From Anodontia alba (taxonomy: Eukaryota > Mollusca > Bivalvia > Lucinida > Lucinidae), in the NCBI GenBank assembly GCA_964016985.1, contig OZ024830.1:19740387-19804386 (forward strand): a stretch of 64,000 nucleotides of DNA. The letters run 5' to 3'. The position numbers were made by a program, and so were the translations under genes. Numbering within the stretch: the first letter of the stretch is position 1; every line of letters starts with the position of its first letter. This document shows positions 1 through 9,069 of the stretch, in pieces. A model generated the notes under the pieces. That model saw only the letters and a program-made list of their open reading frames with translations. It was not told where the DNA came from and made no database searches.

Positions 1-492
1 TGCTCTCGATGTTCTCTGGTAACCATTCTCTGTGAAGCCTATGTTTTTATACAGCCAGCATAAATTGTAAGTCACCCTTAGGTGTGAGTGTTTATGTGAG
101 TATGAAGTACTCTAGTCTGGCCCCAGACTCTTTCTTTATTTTTCTTTTATTTTTCTTCTTTTTTTTGAGGGGACACAACACTTGTATAGCTTGTACAATT
201 TTTGTTTACTTCAGTCCCTTGGCTAGAAAGAAAGCCATAGGTTCAGCCATAGGTAACTTGAAGTTGGATTAAAGAGGATCATGATAAAAAAAATAATGTA
301 GAGAAAGAGAGAAATAGATATAAAACAAAAACGACTGGAGCCAGTCTAGAAGTACTCATGTAGGGCTCCAGATCAGAAGCAATATCCTGTAGTGTACCAT
401 ATCTTAACATATGTATGATTGTCGCACATGTAAAGACTGGAAAGCATTAGGGTAAAAAACAAAACAAAAAAAACAAAAAAACAAAAAAAAAA

Positions 493-526
<34 letters not shown>

Positions 527-773
527 AGACACATTTTGAATCTTTCACTTTGGCATTCGCATATATGGGATTAGGAATCTTCCCCTTTTTATGTAAATAA
601 ACAACTGGCTCCTCCGCACTACTAGTCAATCAAATCAAAGGAATATATAAAAAAAATCAATCAAATCAAAGGAGTATAAAAAAAATCTAACTGTATGATT
701 AGACAAACTATTTGCACTGCTTCTAGCTATATGTATTTTAAAGGTACTTTTGTTGTTTGTCTAAGGCAAAATA
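1..773. other. Left flank, no gene seen
   Basis: No convincing coding sequence; the short open frames are low-complexity. An A-rich tract of about 70 bp (453-525) is the only marked feature. The direct repeats of LINE copy 1 start at its right edge. Confidence 0.6.
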
Positions 774-789
774 TCCATATGGCCTTCTG
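774..789. repeat. Target-site duplication of LINE copy 1, left copy
   Basis: The 16 bases tccatatggccttctg occur here and again at 7231-7246, directly flanking the retrotransposon. One further base (773 and 7230) also matches but overlaps the TCCA tail. Such duplications are made during target-primed reverse transcription by APE-type LINEs. Confidence 0.85.
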
Positions 790-2103
790 GTCCCGTGCTG
801 GTCCCGGGCTTAGAATAGGCCAGACGTACCCTCTGCGTGACGTACGAGCCGGCTAAAAGAGGCCGCCCGTGACCACCCGGGCCCTCGAAATAGGTGGCTG
901 CCTTCCGCTTCTGTGGCAGTTGGGTAAAACCCCTAACATAACAGAGCAACCGTCCGTTCAACCGGTATAATTCCAGAATATAAAATTCATTTATTGAAAT
1001 GCATCTTAAATTGGAAAAAACAAATTTCGCGAGATCTATCCTTTTAAACCTTTCCTATCTCATGTTACTAACATGCTTCATTTGTTTGTGTATCATTCTG
1101 TGCCCGTGGGTCGCACATGGGACGAAGATTATAACCTCATCTGTATTTAACATATATGTTTGTCTTGTGTTTGTGTCATTTTTCCGAACTCTAGCATATT
1201 CCACATTAAAAATAAGATGCATTTATTATTGTTAGATAAAAAAACTCAACGTTTTTCAAGGTATGAAAGCTACATATCATTTGAAAGCTACATATCATCT
1301 AACACAGCTTATTTGTTTGACTCTTCCTAAAAAAATGAATCCAAAACGAATCCTTCTTTCTTTAATAAACTGTTTATTTTAAATATGGATCTCCTAATGT
1401 TAAAAATAACCTTTCAATTTCCCAGACGTTTTCGGCCTCCCTTGTCTGTAGGGAATAAAATCTACAGATCACTTTCCTTCTGTAGTGGATAGGGTGTAAT
1501 CCCCTATTAAAACAGGAACCACCTGTTTGCCGTGGGTGGCGTCTCGTATGCTGGGAGAGGGGAACCTGATGATTGAGGAAAGCCCAGGGATCTCCAGCTT
1601 TTCAACACATCATTTTGGCCCTTATTTCAGATAGAAGAGCGGTCTGGGTTAGATCCGGCCTGGATCAATCGGCTCAGTCGTGCCAAGCTCTAGAAGCGCA
1701 CAACTTGTTCTTAGCTTCTTTCTCTCTTTCATACGTATCTTTATGGTACCAAACCGGGCTTATTTTTCTCGTGTTCCTCTAACTTTAAGTGAGTTTCAAT
1801 GGGCGGCGGCTGAAGGGTCAATTGGTGGGCTTGTATTGGGGCTTTGGCGGAAACCTCTGTGAGTGGAGGCTGTGGATAGGGGGATGAACTCAACTGTTCA
1901 TAAATTTTTCTATGGAAATTTAGATGAATAGGTGGGAAATCATCTAAGCATGAGGCCGAGCTGAAGACTCTGATCTTGACACCGAGTATAATAGCAATGT
2001 AGCCTTGACGTTAGAAATAGGAGATCCATTTCTGTTAAACGTCCCCTTGTAGGGCTCCATGGAGGGTGGGGCGCATAGCTATCGAATCAAAAATTTCATC
2101 ACC
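790..2103 (+). promoter_or_regulatory. 5' UTR of LINE copy 1, presumed internal promoter
   Basis: About 1.3 kb without a convincing ORF. It starts with an internal short repeat (gtcccgtgct then gtcccgggct); one arm has been lost in the fragment at 22763. By family knowledge this region should hold the internal RNA polymerase II promoter, but no core motif was identified. The short frames at 1573-1782 and 1680-1862 recur in copy 2 only because the copies are near-identical. Confidence 0.6.
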
Positions 2104-3351
2104 ATGGCATCTCGAAAACGATTTCTGGCGTTCGACTCTTCGGAGGACGACACGCAACCGACTACATTTACATTCAAAGCTAATGAGAACTTCGCTAAAT
2201 TTTTAGTGATTTCGAGTAAAGAGGACAAACCTATTACTTCACTGTCACCTTTCATTATAGAAAAGCAAATAGAATCAATTATAGGCACTCCAAAAAATGT
2301 AAAAAAATTAAAAAATGGAACTCTTTTGGTCGAAACTAACAGAAAATCTCAAACTGATAATCTCTTGAAAATTACAAAATTCTTTAACATTAATGTCTCT
2401 GTCACGGAACATAAAACTCTCAACAGTTGCAAAGGAATTATCCGTGACAGAATGCTAAAACATGAAACTGAAGAAAATATCACAGAATATCTTAACACAC
2501 AAGGAGTAACAGCTTGCAAACGTTTTAAAATTAAAAAAGATGGAAACTTTATAGAAACAAATACACTTTTACTAACTTTCAACACCACAACTTTACCGAA
2601 ATCACTAAAAATATTTTACCGAATTATACCGGTTGAAGTCTACATACCAAATCCTCTGCGGTGTTTCAACTGTCAGAGGTTTGGACATCACGAAAACGGC
2701 TGTCCGGAAGCACCTGGATCAGTATGTGAAAAATGTGGTATGGGTGAATTTGATCACCCTACAAATGCTTGTAAAAATGAAGCCAAGTGTGTGAACTGTC
2801 ACAAAAACCATCAATCAAAATCAAATCAGTGTGAAATTTGGAAAAAAGAGAAAGAAATCATGAAAATTAAAGTTACACAAAAAATTACTTATTTGGAAGC
2901 CAAAAAGATTCAAGAAAATCAACCTGAAATCACCTTTGCAAAAGTTGTTCAATCCCTAAACACTAAACCTGAAACCAAAGAAAGTTCTACCCAGTTTAAC
3001 GAAAAAGATTCTGTCATCAAAGCAAATTCAAAAGTTATTACTTCTACTGTAAAACCTAAACCTAAACCCACATCTACTCATCAGTCTAGACCACCAACAA
3101 AATCTCAAAACAGTTCACAAACACAGCCGACTAAAACAAGTGGATCACAACAGAGATCCAGGTCCAGGACAGCTGACCAGAAAGAAAAAAATGGAAAAGA
3201 AAAAGATAAAGATAAAGTACCAAATCCATATAGTAAAGGGGCGTCGGCCGATCCGATCAAGTTGGTCAATCGGTTCGATTCCCTTGAGACCATGGAGTTA
3301 GAGACTGACTCCTCCATGTTCTCGCAGTCTCAGAGAAAACAAAAGGATTAA
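2104..3351 (+). CDS. LINE ORF1, gag-like RNA-binding protein with zinc knuckles
   Basis: A protein of about 415 residues expected to coat the retrotransposon RNA. The chosen start is the ATG in a good context (caccATGG); the same frame is open back to an ATG at 2059. Three zinc-knuckle-like motifs span residues about 187-243: CX2CX4HX4C, CX2CX6HX4C and CX2CX3HX6C, preceded by the NPLRCFNCQRFGH block typical of I/Jockey-type ORF1. The part before it (about 20-180) looks like an RRM-type fold by pattern, which is inference. The C-terminal third is rich in Lys, Ser, Thr and Gln and probably disordered. The stop is 33 bp before the ORF2 ATG. The equivalent ORF in copy 2 is frameshifted. Confidence 0.88.
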   Translation: MASRKRFLAFDSSEDDTQPTTFTFKANENFAKFLVISSKEDKPITSLSPFIIEKQIESIIGTPKNVKKLKNGTLLVETNRKSQTDNLLKITKFFNINVSVTEHKTLNSCKGIIRDRMLKHETEENITEYLNTQGVTACKRFKIKKDGNFIETNTLLLTFNTTTLPKSLKIFYRIIPVEVYIPNPLRCFNCQRFGHHENGCPEAPGSVCEKCGMGEFDHPTNACKNEAKCVNCHKNHQSKSNQCEIWKKEKEIMKIKVTQKITYLEAKKIQENQPEITFAKVVQSLNTKPETKESSTQFNEKDSVIKANSKVITSTVKPKPKPTSTHQSRPPTKSQNSSQTQPTKTSGSQQRSRSRTADQKEKNGKEKDKDKVPNPYSKGASADPIKLVNRFDSLETMELETDSSMFSQSQRKQKD

Positions 3352-3384
3352 GTTCCTTATTTTGAAATCATCTCTCCATTTATC

Positions 3385-6300
3385 ATGGATAAAAAATCAA
3401 TTATTCAGTGGAACTGTCGAGGACTAAAAGCAAATTATAACGAAATTTTAATTTTAACAACACTACTTTCTCCGACTGTCTTTTGTCTCCAGGAAACCTT
3501 TTTAAAAAATACAGATAATATTAATTTTAAAAATTATAGTTTATATAATCATATCGCAACTGAAAATCAGAAAGCCTCAGGAGGTTCATCTATCCTTGTA
3601 AAATCAAATGTTCCTCATAGACAGATAGATATAAATAGTATTTTACAAGCTGTCGCTGTAAATGTCACTCTGTCTAAATCCATAACAATTTGTTCTCTAT
3701 ATCTCCCTCCACACTGTAAATTTTCTAAACACGATTTAGAAAATCTTATAAACCAGTTACCTCGTCCTTATTTATTATTAGGTGACTTTAATAGTCACAG
3801 CAAACTTTGGGGTTGTCTGGATACAAATGACAAAGGAGAAATAATAGAAAATTTTATTGCAGAAAATGATTTATGTTTATTTAACGATAAACAACCAACT
3901 TATCTTCATTCTCCTACAAGAAATTATTTTGCTTTAGATTTGTCTATATGCTCTCCAAATATTTACTTAGATTTTGATTGGTCAGTTTTAGATGACCTTC
4001 ATGGGAGCGATCATTTTCCAATTAAAATTGAAGAAATTGAATCGACAAATGAAGACCATCATTCCCGATGGAATTTGAATAAAGCAAACTGGGAGAATTT
4101 TATGGAGCTATGTAATGAAAAATTAAATCCTGAAATGTTTAAAACAGCAGATGATATACAAGCTTTTACTGATACATTAATTCATGTAGCCGAAAAATGT
4201 ATTCCAAAGTCCTCGACACGTTCAAAAAGAAATAGACCTTGGTTTAATAAAGAGGTTAAAAATTCAATAAATAAAAGAAAATCTGCCTTACGAAAGTTCA
4301 ATAGGCAGCCAACAAAAGAAAATCTAATCCATGCCAAACAAATGCGAGCAAAAGCTCGCAAGACAATAAAAACGGCTAAAAGAACATCTTGGCAGCAATA
4401 CGTCTCCAAACTTAATTCTAGAACTCCAGCAAAGAAAATATGGGACATGATTCGAAAAATTACTGGCAAAAATAAAAATAACAAGCATGTCCATATTAAA
4501 TCAAATGGAAATATATGCTCAACGACTAAAGATATTTCCAATGCACTAGGAGAGAATTTTCAGAAAAACTCTTCTAGTGCAAATTATTCTGAAACCTTTC
4601 AAAACATAAAACAGGAACGAGAGAAAGAGCATCTAAATTTTACGTCACTAAATCATGAAAAATATAATGTACCATTCACATCTTCAGAATTATTAGATGC
4701 TCTTCATAAATCTCATGATACAGCTGCTGGTCCTGATGACATTCATTATCAAATTCTTAAACATTTACCCGATAACGCTTTAAAAACTTTATTAAATATT
4801 TTAAATGATATTTGGATCACTGGAAAATTTCCAAAAGACTGGAGTAAAGCAACGATTATACCTATACCAAAACCAAATAAAGATCATACTGAAGCTACTA
4901 ACTACAGACCTATTGCTTTGACAAGTTGTTTATGTAAAACAATGGAGAGAATGATTAATGATAGACTGGTTTGGTTCTTGGAATCAAACCAGCTAATAAC
5001 AAAATATCAAGCTGGATTCAGAAAAAATAACTGTACAAACGATCATTTGATTCGTTTGGAATCCTTTATTCGTGATGCCTTTATTAAAAAAGAACATGTC
5101 GTAGCTGTATTTTTTGATCTTGAAAAAGCTTACGATACTACATGGAAACATGGCATCATGAAAGATTTACATAAATTAGGCCTTAAAGGCCGATTACCAC
5201 TTTTTATTCAAAACTTTTTATCAGATCGAACATTTAATGTTCGAATAGGTAATACGTTATCGGACATATTTAAACAAGAACAAGGTGTACCACAGGGAAG
5301 CATTTTATCACCTACCTTGTTTGGCATTAAAATTAACGATATTGTTAAATGTGTGAAAGACCTTGATTGTTCACTTTTTGTTGACGATTTTGGAATATTT
5401 ATTAGATCGAAAAATATGGAAACCATTGAATTCAAACTACAACGATGTTTAAACAATATAGAAGATTGGGCAACAGAAAATGGTTTCAAATTTTCAAAAA
5501 CAAAAACTCAATGCGTTCATTTTTGTCAGATACGTCAGCTACATTTAGATCCTCATCTCACCATATACGGTAGTCCAATTCCAGTCGTCAGTGAAGCAAA
5601 ATTCCTGGGTCTTTTGTTCGATAACAAATTATCTTTTATACCACACATCAAAGCTTTAAAAGCTAAATGTCTTAAAGCTCTTGATATTCTTAAAGTTCTC
5701 TCCAGTTCCGACTGGGGAGGAGATCGTACTGTTCTTTTAAATCTCTATAGATCTTTAATTAGATCTAAATTGGATTATGGATCCATAGTTTATGGATCCG
5801 CAAGAAAATCTTATTTGAAATCTTTGGATACTATTCATCACCAAGGTTTACGTCTGGCTCTAGGGGCTTTTCGTACTTCCCCCGTCGAAAGTTTATACGC
5901 TGAATCAAATGAACCATCATTGTATATAAGAAGAGAGAAATTGTCTCTTCAATATGTTACTAAATTAGCCGCCAATCCACGTAATTCAGCTCATGATTGT
6001 GTTTTTAACCCTAAATATGAAAGATTTTACAATAATAAACCAACAGCTATTAAACCCCTTGGCCTGAGAATACAACCATTACTTGAAGAGGCCGATATCA
6101 ATATTAAAAATGTTCAGCATTTTTCTTTTCCATCAAAAGAGCCATGGACGTTAAACCCTCCAAAGATTATTTTAGACCTTCATAAAAATAAAAAAACAGA
6201 AGTCGAGTCGCATATTTTTAAGAATGAATTTTTAGAAATCAAATCAAATTATAAACATTACCTGTCAATTTATACAGATGGTTCGAAACAAGATGAGAAA

Positions 6301-7056
6301 GTTGCTTGTTCTGTTATTAGTCCAAATTTTACTGACAGTATCAGATTACCTGATAATAGCTCCATTTTTACCGCCGAAGCCAAGGCAATTGATATTGCAC
6401 TTTACCATATCAGAGATCAGTCTGAAAAACAGTTTATCATTTATTCAGATTCTCTTTCTGTATTAAAATCTCTTAAAGATTTACACCATAGAAACCCATT
6501 AATTCAGCAAATTCTTAAAAAATATTATTATCTTTCCGCTTCAAAAGAAATTGTATTTTGTTGGCTTCCCAGCCACGTTAATATTCGTGGAAATGAATTA
6601 GCAGATTCAGAAGCCAAATCTGCATTATCCTTAGTAATAACCAATTTCAAAATTCCTCACTCCGACTTTAAATCAAACGTCTGTCAATACATCAACAACA
6701 AATGTCAGTCTGTTTGGGAGACACAAACTTATAATAAATTAAATGAAATCAAACCAAATTTTAACAGTAAATGCACATTCTCTAATCTCAGCAGAAAAGA
6801 ACAAACAAAAATCACGAGATGTAGACTTGGACACACTAGAATTACTCATTCTTATATTTTAAACAATGAACAAGCTCCATTCTGCATTCCTTGTAACGAA
6901 CCTTTTACGGTCAAACATTTTCTTGTCACTTGTGCTGAATTTAATTATATTCGCACAAAGTATTTTAATGTAAAAAATATAAAGGAACTTTTTAATATGC
7001 CAACTCAAAAAATACTCGATTTTCTGAAAGAGATCGGACTTTTTAATAAAATATGA
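3385..7056 (+). CDS. LINE ORF2, APE endonuclease / reverse transcriptase / RNase H polyprotein
   Basis: An uninterrupted frame of 1223 residues carrying every function for target-primed reverse transcription. The N-terminal APE-type endonuclease includes QWNCRG near the start, GDFNSH at 133-138 and SDH at 208-210. The reverse transcriptase has its first Asp at D578 (FFDLEKAYD), the QGVPQGSILSP block, and FVDD with D667/D668 in place of the usual YADD or FADD. RNase H shows a full acidic set: D965 (YTDGS), E998, D1022 and D1074. A C-terminal CX2CX7HX4C zinc motif lies at about 1167-1183. All catalytic residues I can check are present and there is no frameshift, unlike copy 2. Confidence 0.93.
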   Translation: MDKKSIIQWNCRGLKANYNEILILTTLLSPTVFCLQETFLKNTDNINFKNYSLYNHIATENQKASGGSSILVKSNVPHRQIDINSILQAVAVNVTLSKSITICSLYLPPHCKFSKHDLENLINQLPRPYLLLGDFNSHSKLWGCLDTNDKGEIIENFIAENDLCLFNDKQPTYLHSPTRNYFALDLSICSPNIYLDFDWSVLDDLHGSDHFPIKIEEIESTNEDHHSRWNLNKANWENFMELCNEKLNPEMFKTADDIQAFTDTLIHVAEKCIPKSSTRSKRNRPWFNKEVKNSINKRKSALRKFNRQPTKENLIHAKQMRAKARKTIKTAKRTSWQQYVSKLNSRTPAKKIWDMIRKITGKNKNNKHVHIKSNGNICSTTKDISNALGENFQKNSSSANYSETFQNIKQEREKEHLNFTSLNHEKYNVPFTSSELLDALHKSHDTAAGPDDIHYQILKHLPDNALKTLLNILNDIWITGKFPKDWSKATIIPIPKPNKDHTEATNYRPIALTSCLCKTMERMINDRLVWFLESNQLITKYQAGFRKNNCTNDHLIRLESFIRDAFIKKEHVVAVFFDLEKAYDTTWKHGIMKDLHKLGLKGRLPLFIQNFLSDRTFNVRIGNTLSDIFKQEQGVPQGSILSPTLFGIKINDIVKCVKDLDCSLFVDDFGIFIRSKNMETIEFKLQRCLNNIEDWATENGFKFSKTKTQCVHFCQIRQLHLDPHLTIYGSPIPVVSEAKFLGLLFDNKLSFIPHIKALKAKCLKALDILKVLSSSDWGGDRTVLLNLYRSLIRSKLDYGSIVYGSARKSYLKSLDTIHHQGLRLALGAFRTSPVESLYAESNEPSLYIRREKLSLQYVTKLAANPRNSAHDCVFNPKYERFYNNKPTAIKPLGLRIQPLLEEADINIKNVQHFSFPSKEPWTLNPPKIILDLHKNKKTEVESHIFKNEFLEIKSNYKHYLSIYTDGSKQDEKVACSVISPNFTDSIRLPDNSSIFTAEAKAIDIALYHIRDQSEKQFIIYSDSLSVLKSLKDLHHRNPLIQQILKKYYYLSASKEIVFCWLPSHVNIRGNELADSEAKSALSLVITNFKIPHSDFKSNVCQYINNKCQSVWETQTYNKLNEIKPNFNSKCTFSNLSRKEQTKITRCRLGHTRITHSYILNNEQAPFCIPCNEPFTVKHFLVTCAEFNYIRTKYFNVKNIKELFNMPTQKILDFLKEIGLFNKI

Positions 7057-7230
7057 TCTGTATTTTAATAACATAAAATCATTGATACTTTATCTTTCTT
7101 AAAATGAACTCATCAATCCTAGATATTTTTAATTTCTCATTAAATAAAATCATCATATAATATTCATCTTATTAGACGCTATATGCCCTTTTAGGGTTGA
7201 GCGTCTATAAACAAACTATCCATCCATCCA
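7057..7230 (+). promoter_or_regulatory. LINE copy 1 3' UTR with terminal stem-loop and TCCA tail
   Basis: An 8-bp stem (7173-7180 with 7200-7207) encloses a smaller ccct/aggg pairing, followed by a short spacer and about three TCCA units. The same hairpin and tail occur at 35228-35262 and 35274-35287 in copy 2. In related LINEs a 3' structure and a short tandem tail are recognised by the element's own reverse transcriptase; that role here is inferred. Confidence 0.7.
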
Positions 7231-7246
7231 TCCATATGGCCTTCTG
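7231..7246. repeat. Target-site duplication of LINE copy 1, right copy
   Basis: Exact 16-base match to 774-789, directly after the TCCA tail. The sequence that follows (tgaaggattc...) is the resumed flank. Confidence 0.85.
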
Positions 7247-8430
7247 TGAAGGATTCAAATTTTATTACATGTATATGAATTTCTGTAACTGGGAAACTGT
7301 ACTTATGGTTTATTATTATGCATGTGACATTAGCAACTGACAACTGGACTGAAACTACCAGTAACCTGACAGAATTTGCATAGTTTAATGCCATGGGACT
7401 CTAAATAAATGCCACCTCTTGCCTGCAGCACTAATTGCTAGAATTTGGGGTCCGGAATAGATCTTAGTTTAAGATGTTATAATGTCACATGCGAATTAGA
7501 TTACTATTTGAAAATTGTAAGGAGTGTGCACCACTGTCATTATTGCTAGTTTCAGGGATGCGTTTGTTGATATGAGTAGCCTGCTTGTATTTTAACGACC
7601 AAGGCTTTGGTCCCTTCTTACATTGCCATCACAACACGCTGGTTTAATTAAAGTCCAAGCAGCTGATGCGTCTAAGTGGTAAGGAGTGACACTATGGCCA
7701 CTCAGTACCATCTTTGCTACTTATCTAATTTTGGACTCGAGGCCGTTTTCCATTATTGCTTGAGATGTTTAATACATTGGAAAGCGTAGTGATCGGGTGT
7801 ATAGTGCTGCTAGGAAAAGCCTAATATCTATACACCACTGATCACATGTGCTCCGGTTATTGGATGTCTGTTCACAGTCCTTGATGCAAACCATTTGTGG
7901 CCTGGCAAGTCACAAGTGAATTGTGAAAGGATGGTTAACATCTAAATTACCTTATCTCTGTCCTGAGAGAATAGCAGACCATTATTGTCTGAGGCGCAGG
8001 CTGCTCAGTTAACAAACCAAACTGAGCTTGACATAGTTGCTCAATAGCATTGTGGTGCACCTTCTCAAAATTAAAATGGACGCCTATTTTGAGATAAAAC
8101 AAATGGACTTCACTATCGACTGCTGCTCAATAAAGACGTAAAACTTTACTCTCGCCTTTTTTCTGTCATTTCAGCTGTATCCTGCGCCATAATTTGTGCC
8201 GTCTTGCCAGCGGTTCAACCTAGCTGTTAAACAACCCCGAGCAAACAGCACAAAATATCTGTCCGTCAGTCTGTAGGTCCGTTTGTCTGTCCGTCCGTCT
8301 GTCTGTCTGTTTGATCAGTGATATTTAGTAATGTATAAATAGGTTTGTTTTTCTATGTCATATCAGATATATGCTTTTTGAGTTTTATTAATTATTTCTT
8401 TAATCCTTTTTTATTTGTAGTTGTGGTGTC
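7247..8430. other. Intergenic stretch with a GTCC/GTCT microsatellite
   Basis: No gene recognised. A pyrimidine-rich run of GTCC/GTCT units lies at about 8260-8312. The readable coding remnant begins just after it. Confidence 0.5.
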
Positions 8431-9069
8431 AGATGACGAATTGGCCTTTGATGATTTACCAGACTTAGAAAATAGTGTTCGATACAGACAGCCTGAGGGT
8501 GTCACCAGCTGATACGCCGAGTAAGCGTTTGATACGAACTGCGTCCTCCAAAAAACAGGAAAGCGTCTAGTGAGGGGCTTAAGGAAGGCAAAAGTAGAGG
8601 AAAGAAGGCAAGAAAGGGACTGTCTTTAAGAAGATTTACATTTTTTGACTCGTTACGAGCAGCTGCCCTTTACTTTTGTAATGAAGTCATTGTGAAGAGA
8701 CTATCGAAACAAAAGTGTGACAAACCTACTGATATTTGTAGATTTTTAAGTGTTGTAGGCATTGTTGATATGCTGATGCCCAAAAAGGAATATTTTGATG
8801 AATATCCGTACGACAAACTTCTTATAACTAAGTTGTCTTCTTTAAATGGCCAAAACTCTGACACCAGTGATATAGACCCGGTCCAGTATAATAAAATGGG
8901 GATACCATCATTGAGTATTATGGAATTTAATCACATGTTGTCCTTTGATAAAGTCAGGTCTCTCCTTTTTAGACAACTGTTCTGACCTGGACAAAATGCT
9001 AGATTATTCCTGGCAGGGTACACATGTCAATTCTGTTTTCCCAGAAGGTGAGGACAACAACGCCTTTTT
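8431..9069 (+). pseudogene. 5' part of an unidentified, disrupted RING-protein gene
   Basis: Protein-like sequence runs through at least three shifting frames: an acidic stretch (SDDELAFDDLPDLENSV), a Lys/Arg-rich stretch at about 8550-8635, then a clean frame (about 8549-8985) with segments such as RFTFFDSLRAAALYFCNEV. A further shift at about 8975 opens the next frame, which runs into the inserted element at 9070. No start codon can be chosen with confidence. I do not recognise the family. The same gene appears to resume at 11928, ending in a RING finger. It has no visible introns. At least two frameshifts lie within this part alone, so it is called a pseudogene; sequencing error is a weaker alternative. 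Confidence 0.5.

Larger units (their letters stand above)
790..7230 (+). mobile_element. Full-length non-LTR retrotransposon, I-superfamily type (LINE copy 1)
   Basis: A complete element of about 6.44 kb: 5' UTR (790-2103), gag-like ORF1, ORF2 with APE endonuclease, reverse transcriptase and RNase H, a 3' UTR with a conserved stem-loop, and a short TCCA-repeat tail. It is bounded by a 16-bp direct repeat. Both ORFs are open, so the copy looks young and possibly able to move. A second, broken copy lies at 28807-35287 and a 5' fragment at 22763-23092; comparison of the three fixes the 5' end near base 790. The RNase H domain and zinc-knuckle ORF1 place it with I/Nimb-like elements; the exact clade needs a tree. 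Confidence 0.9.

Noticed and set aside
1573..1862. Small protein genes in the LINE 5' UTR, also seen in copy 2
   Set aside because: Sharing between copies reflects recent common origin, the frames differ in length, and no domain or coding pattern is visible.
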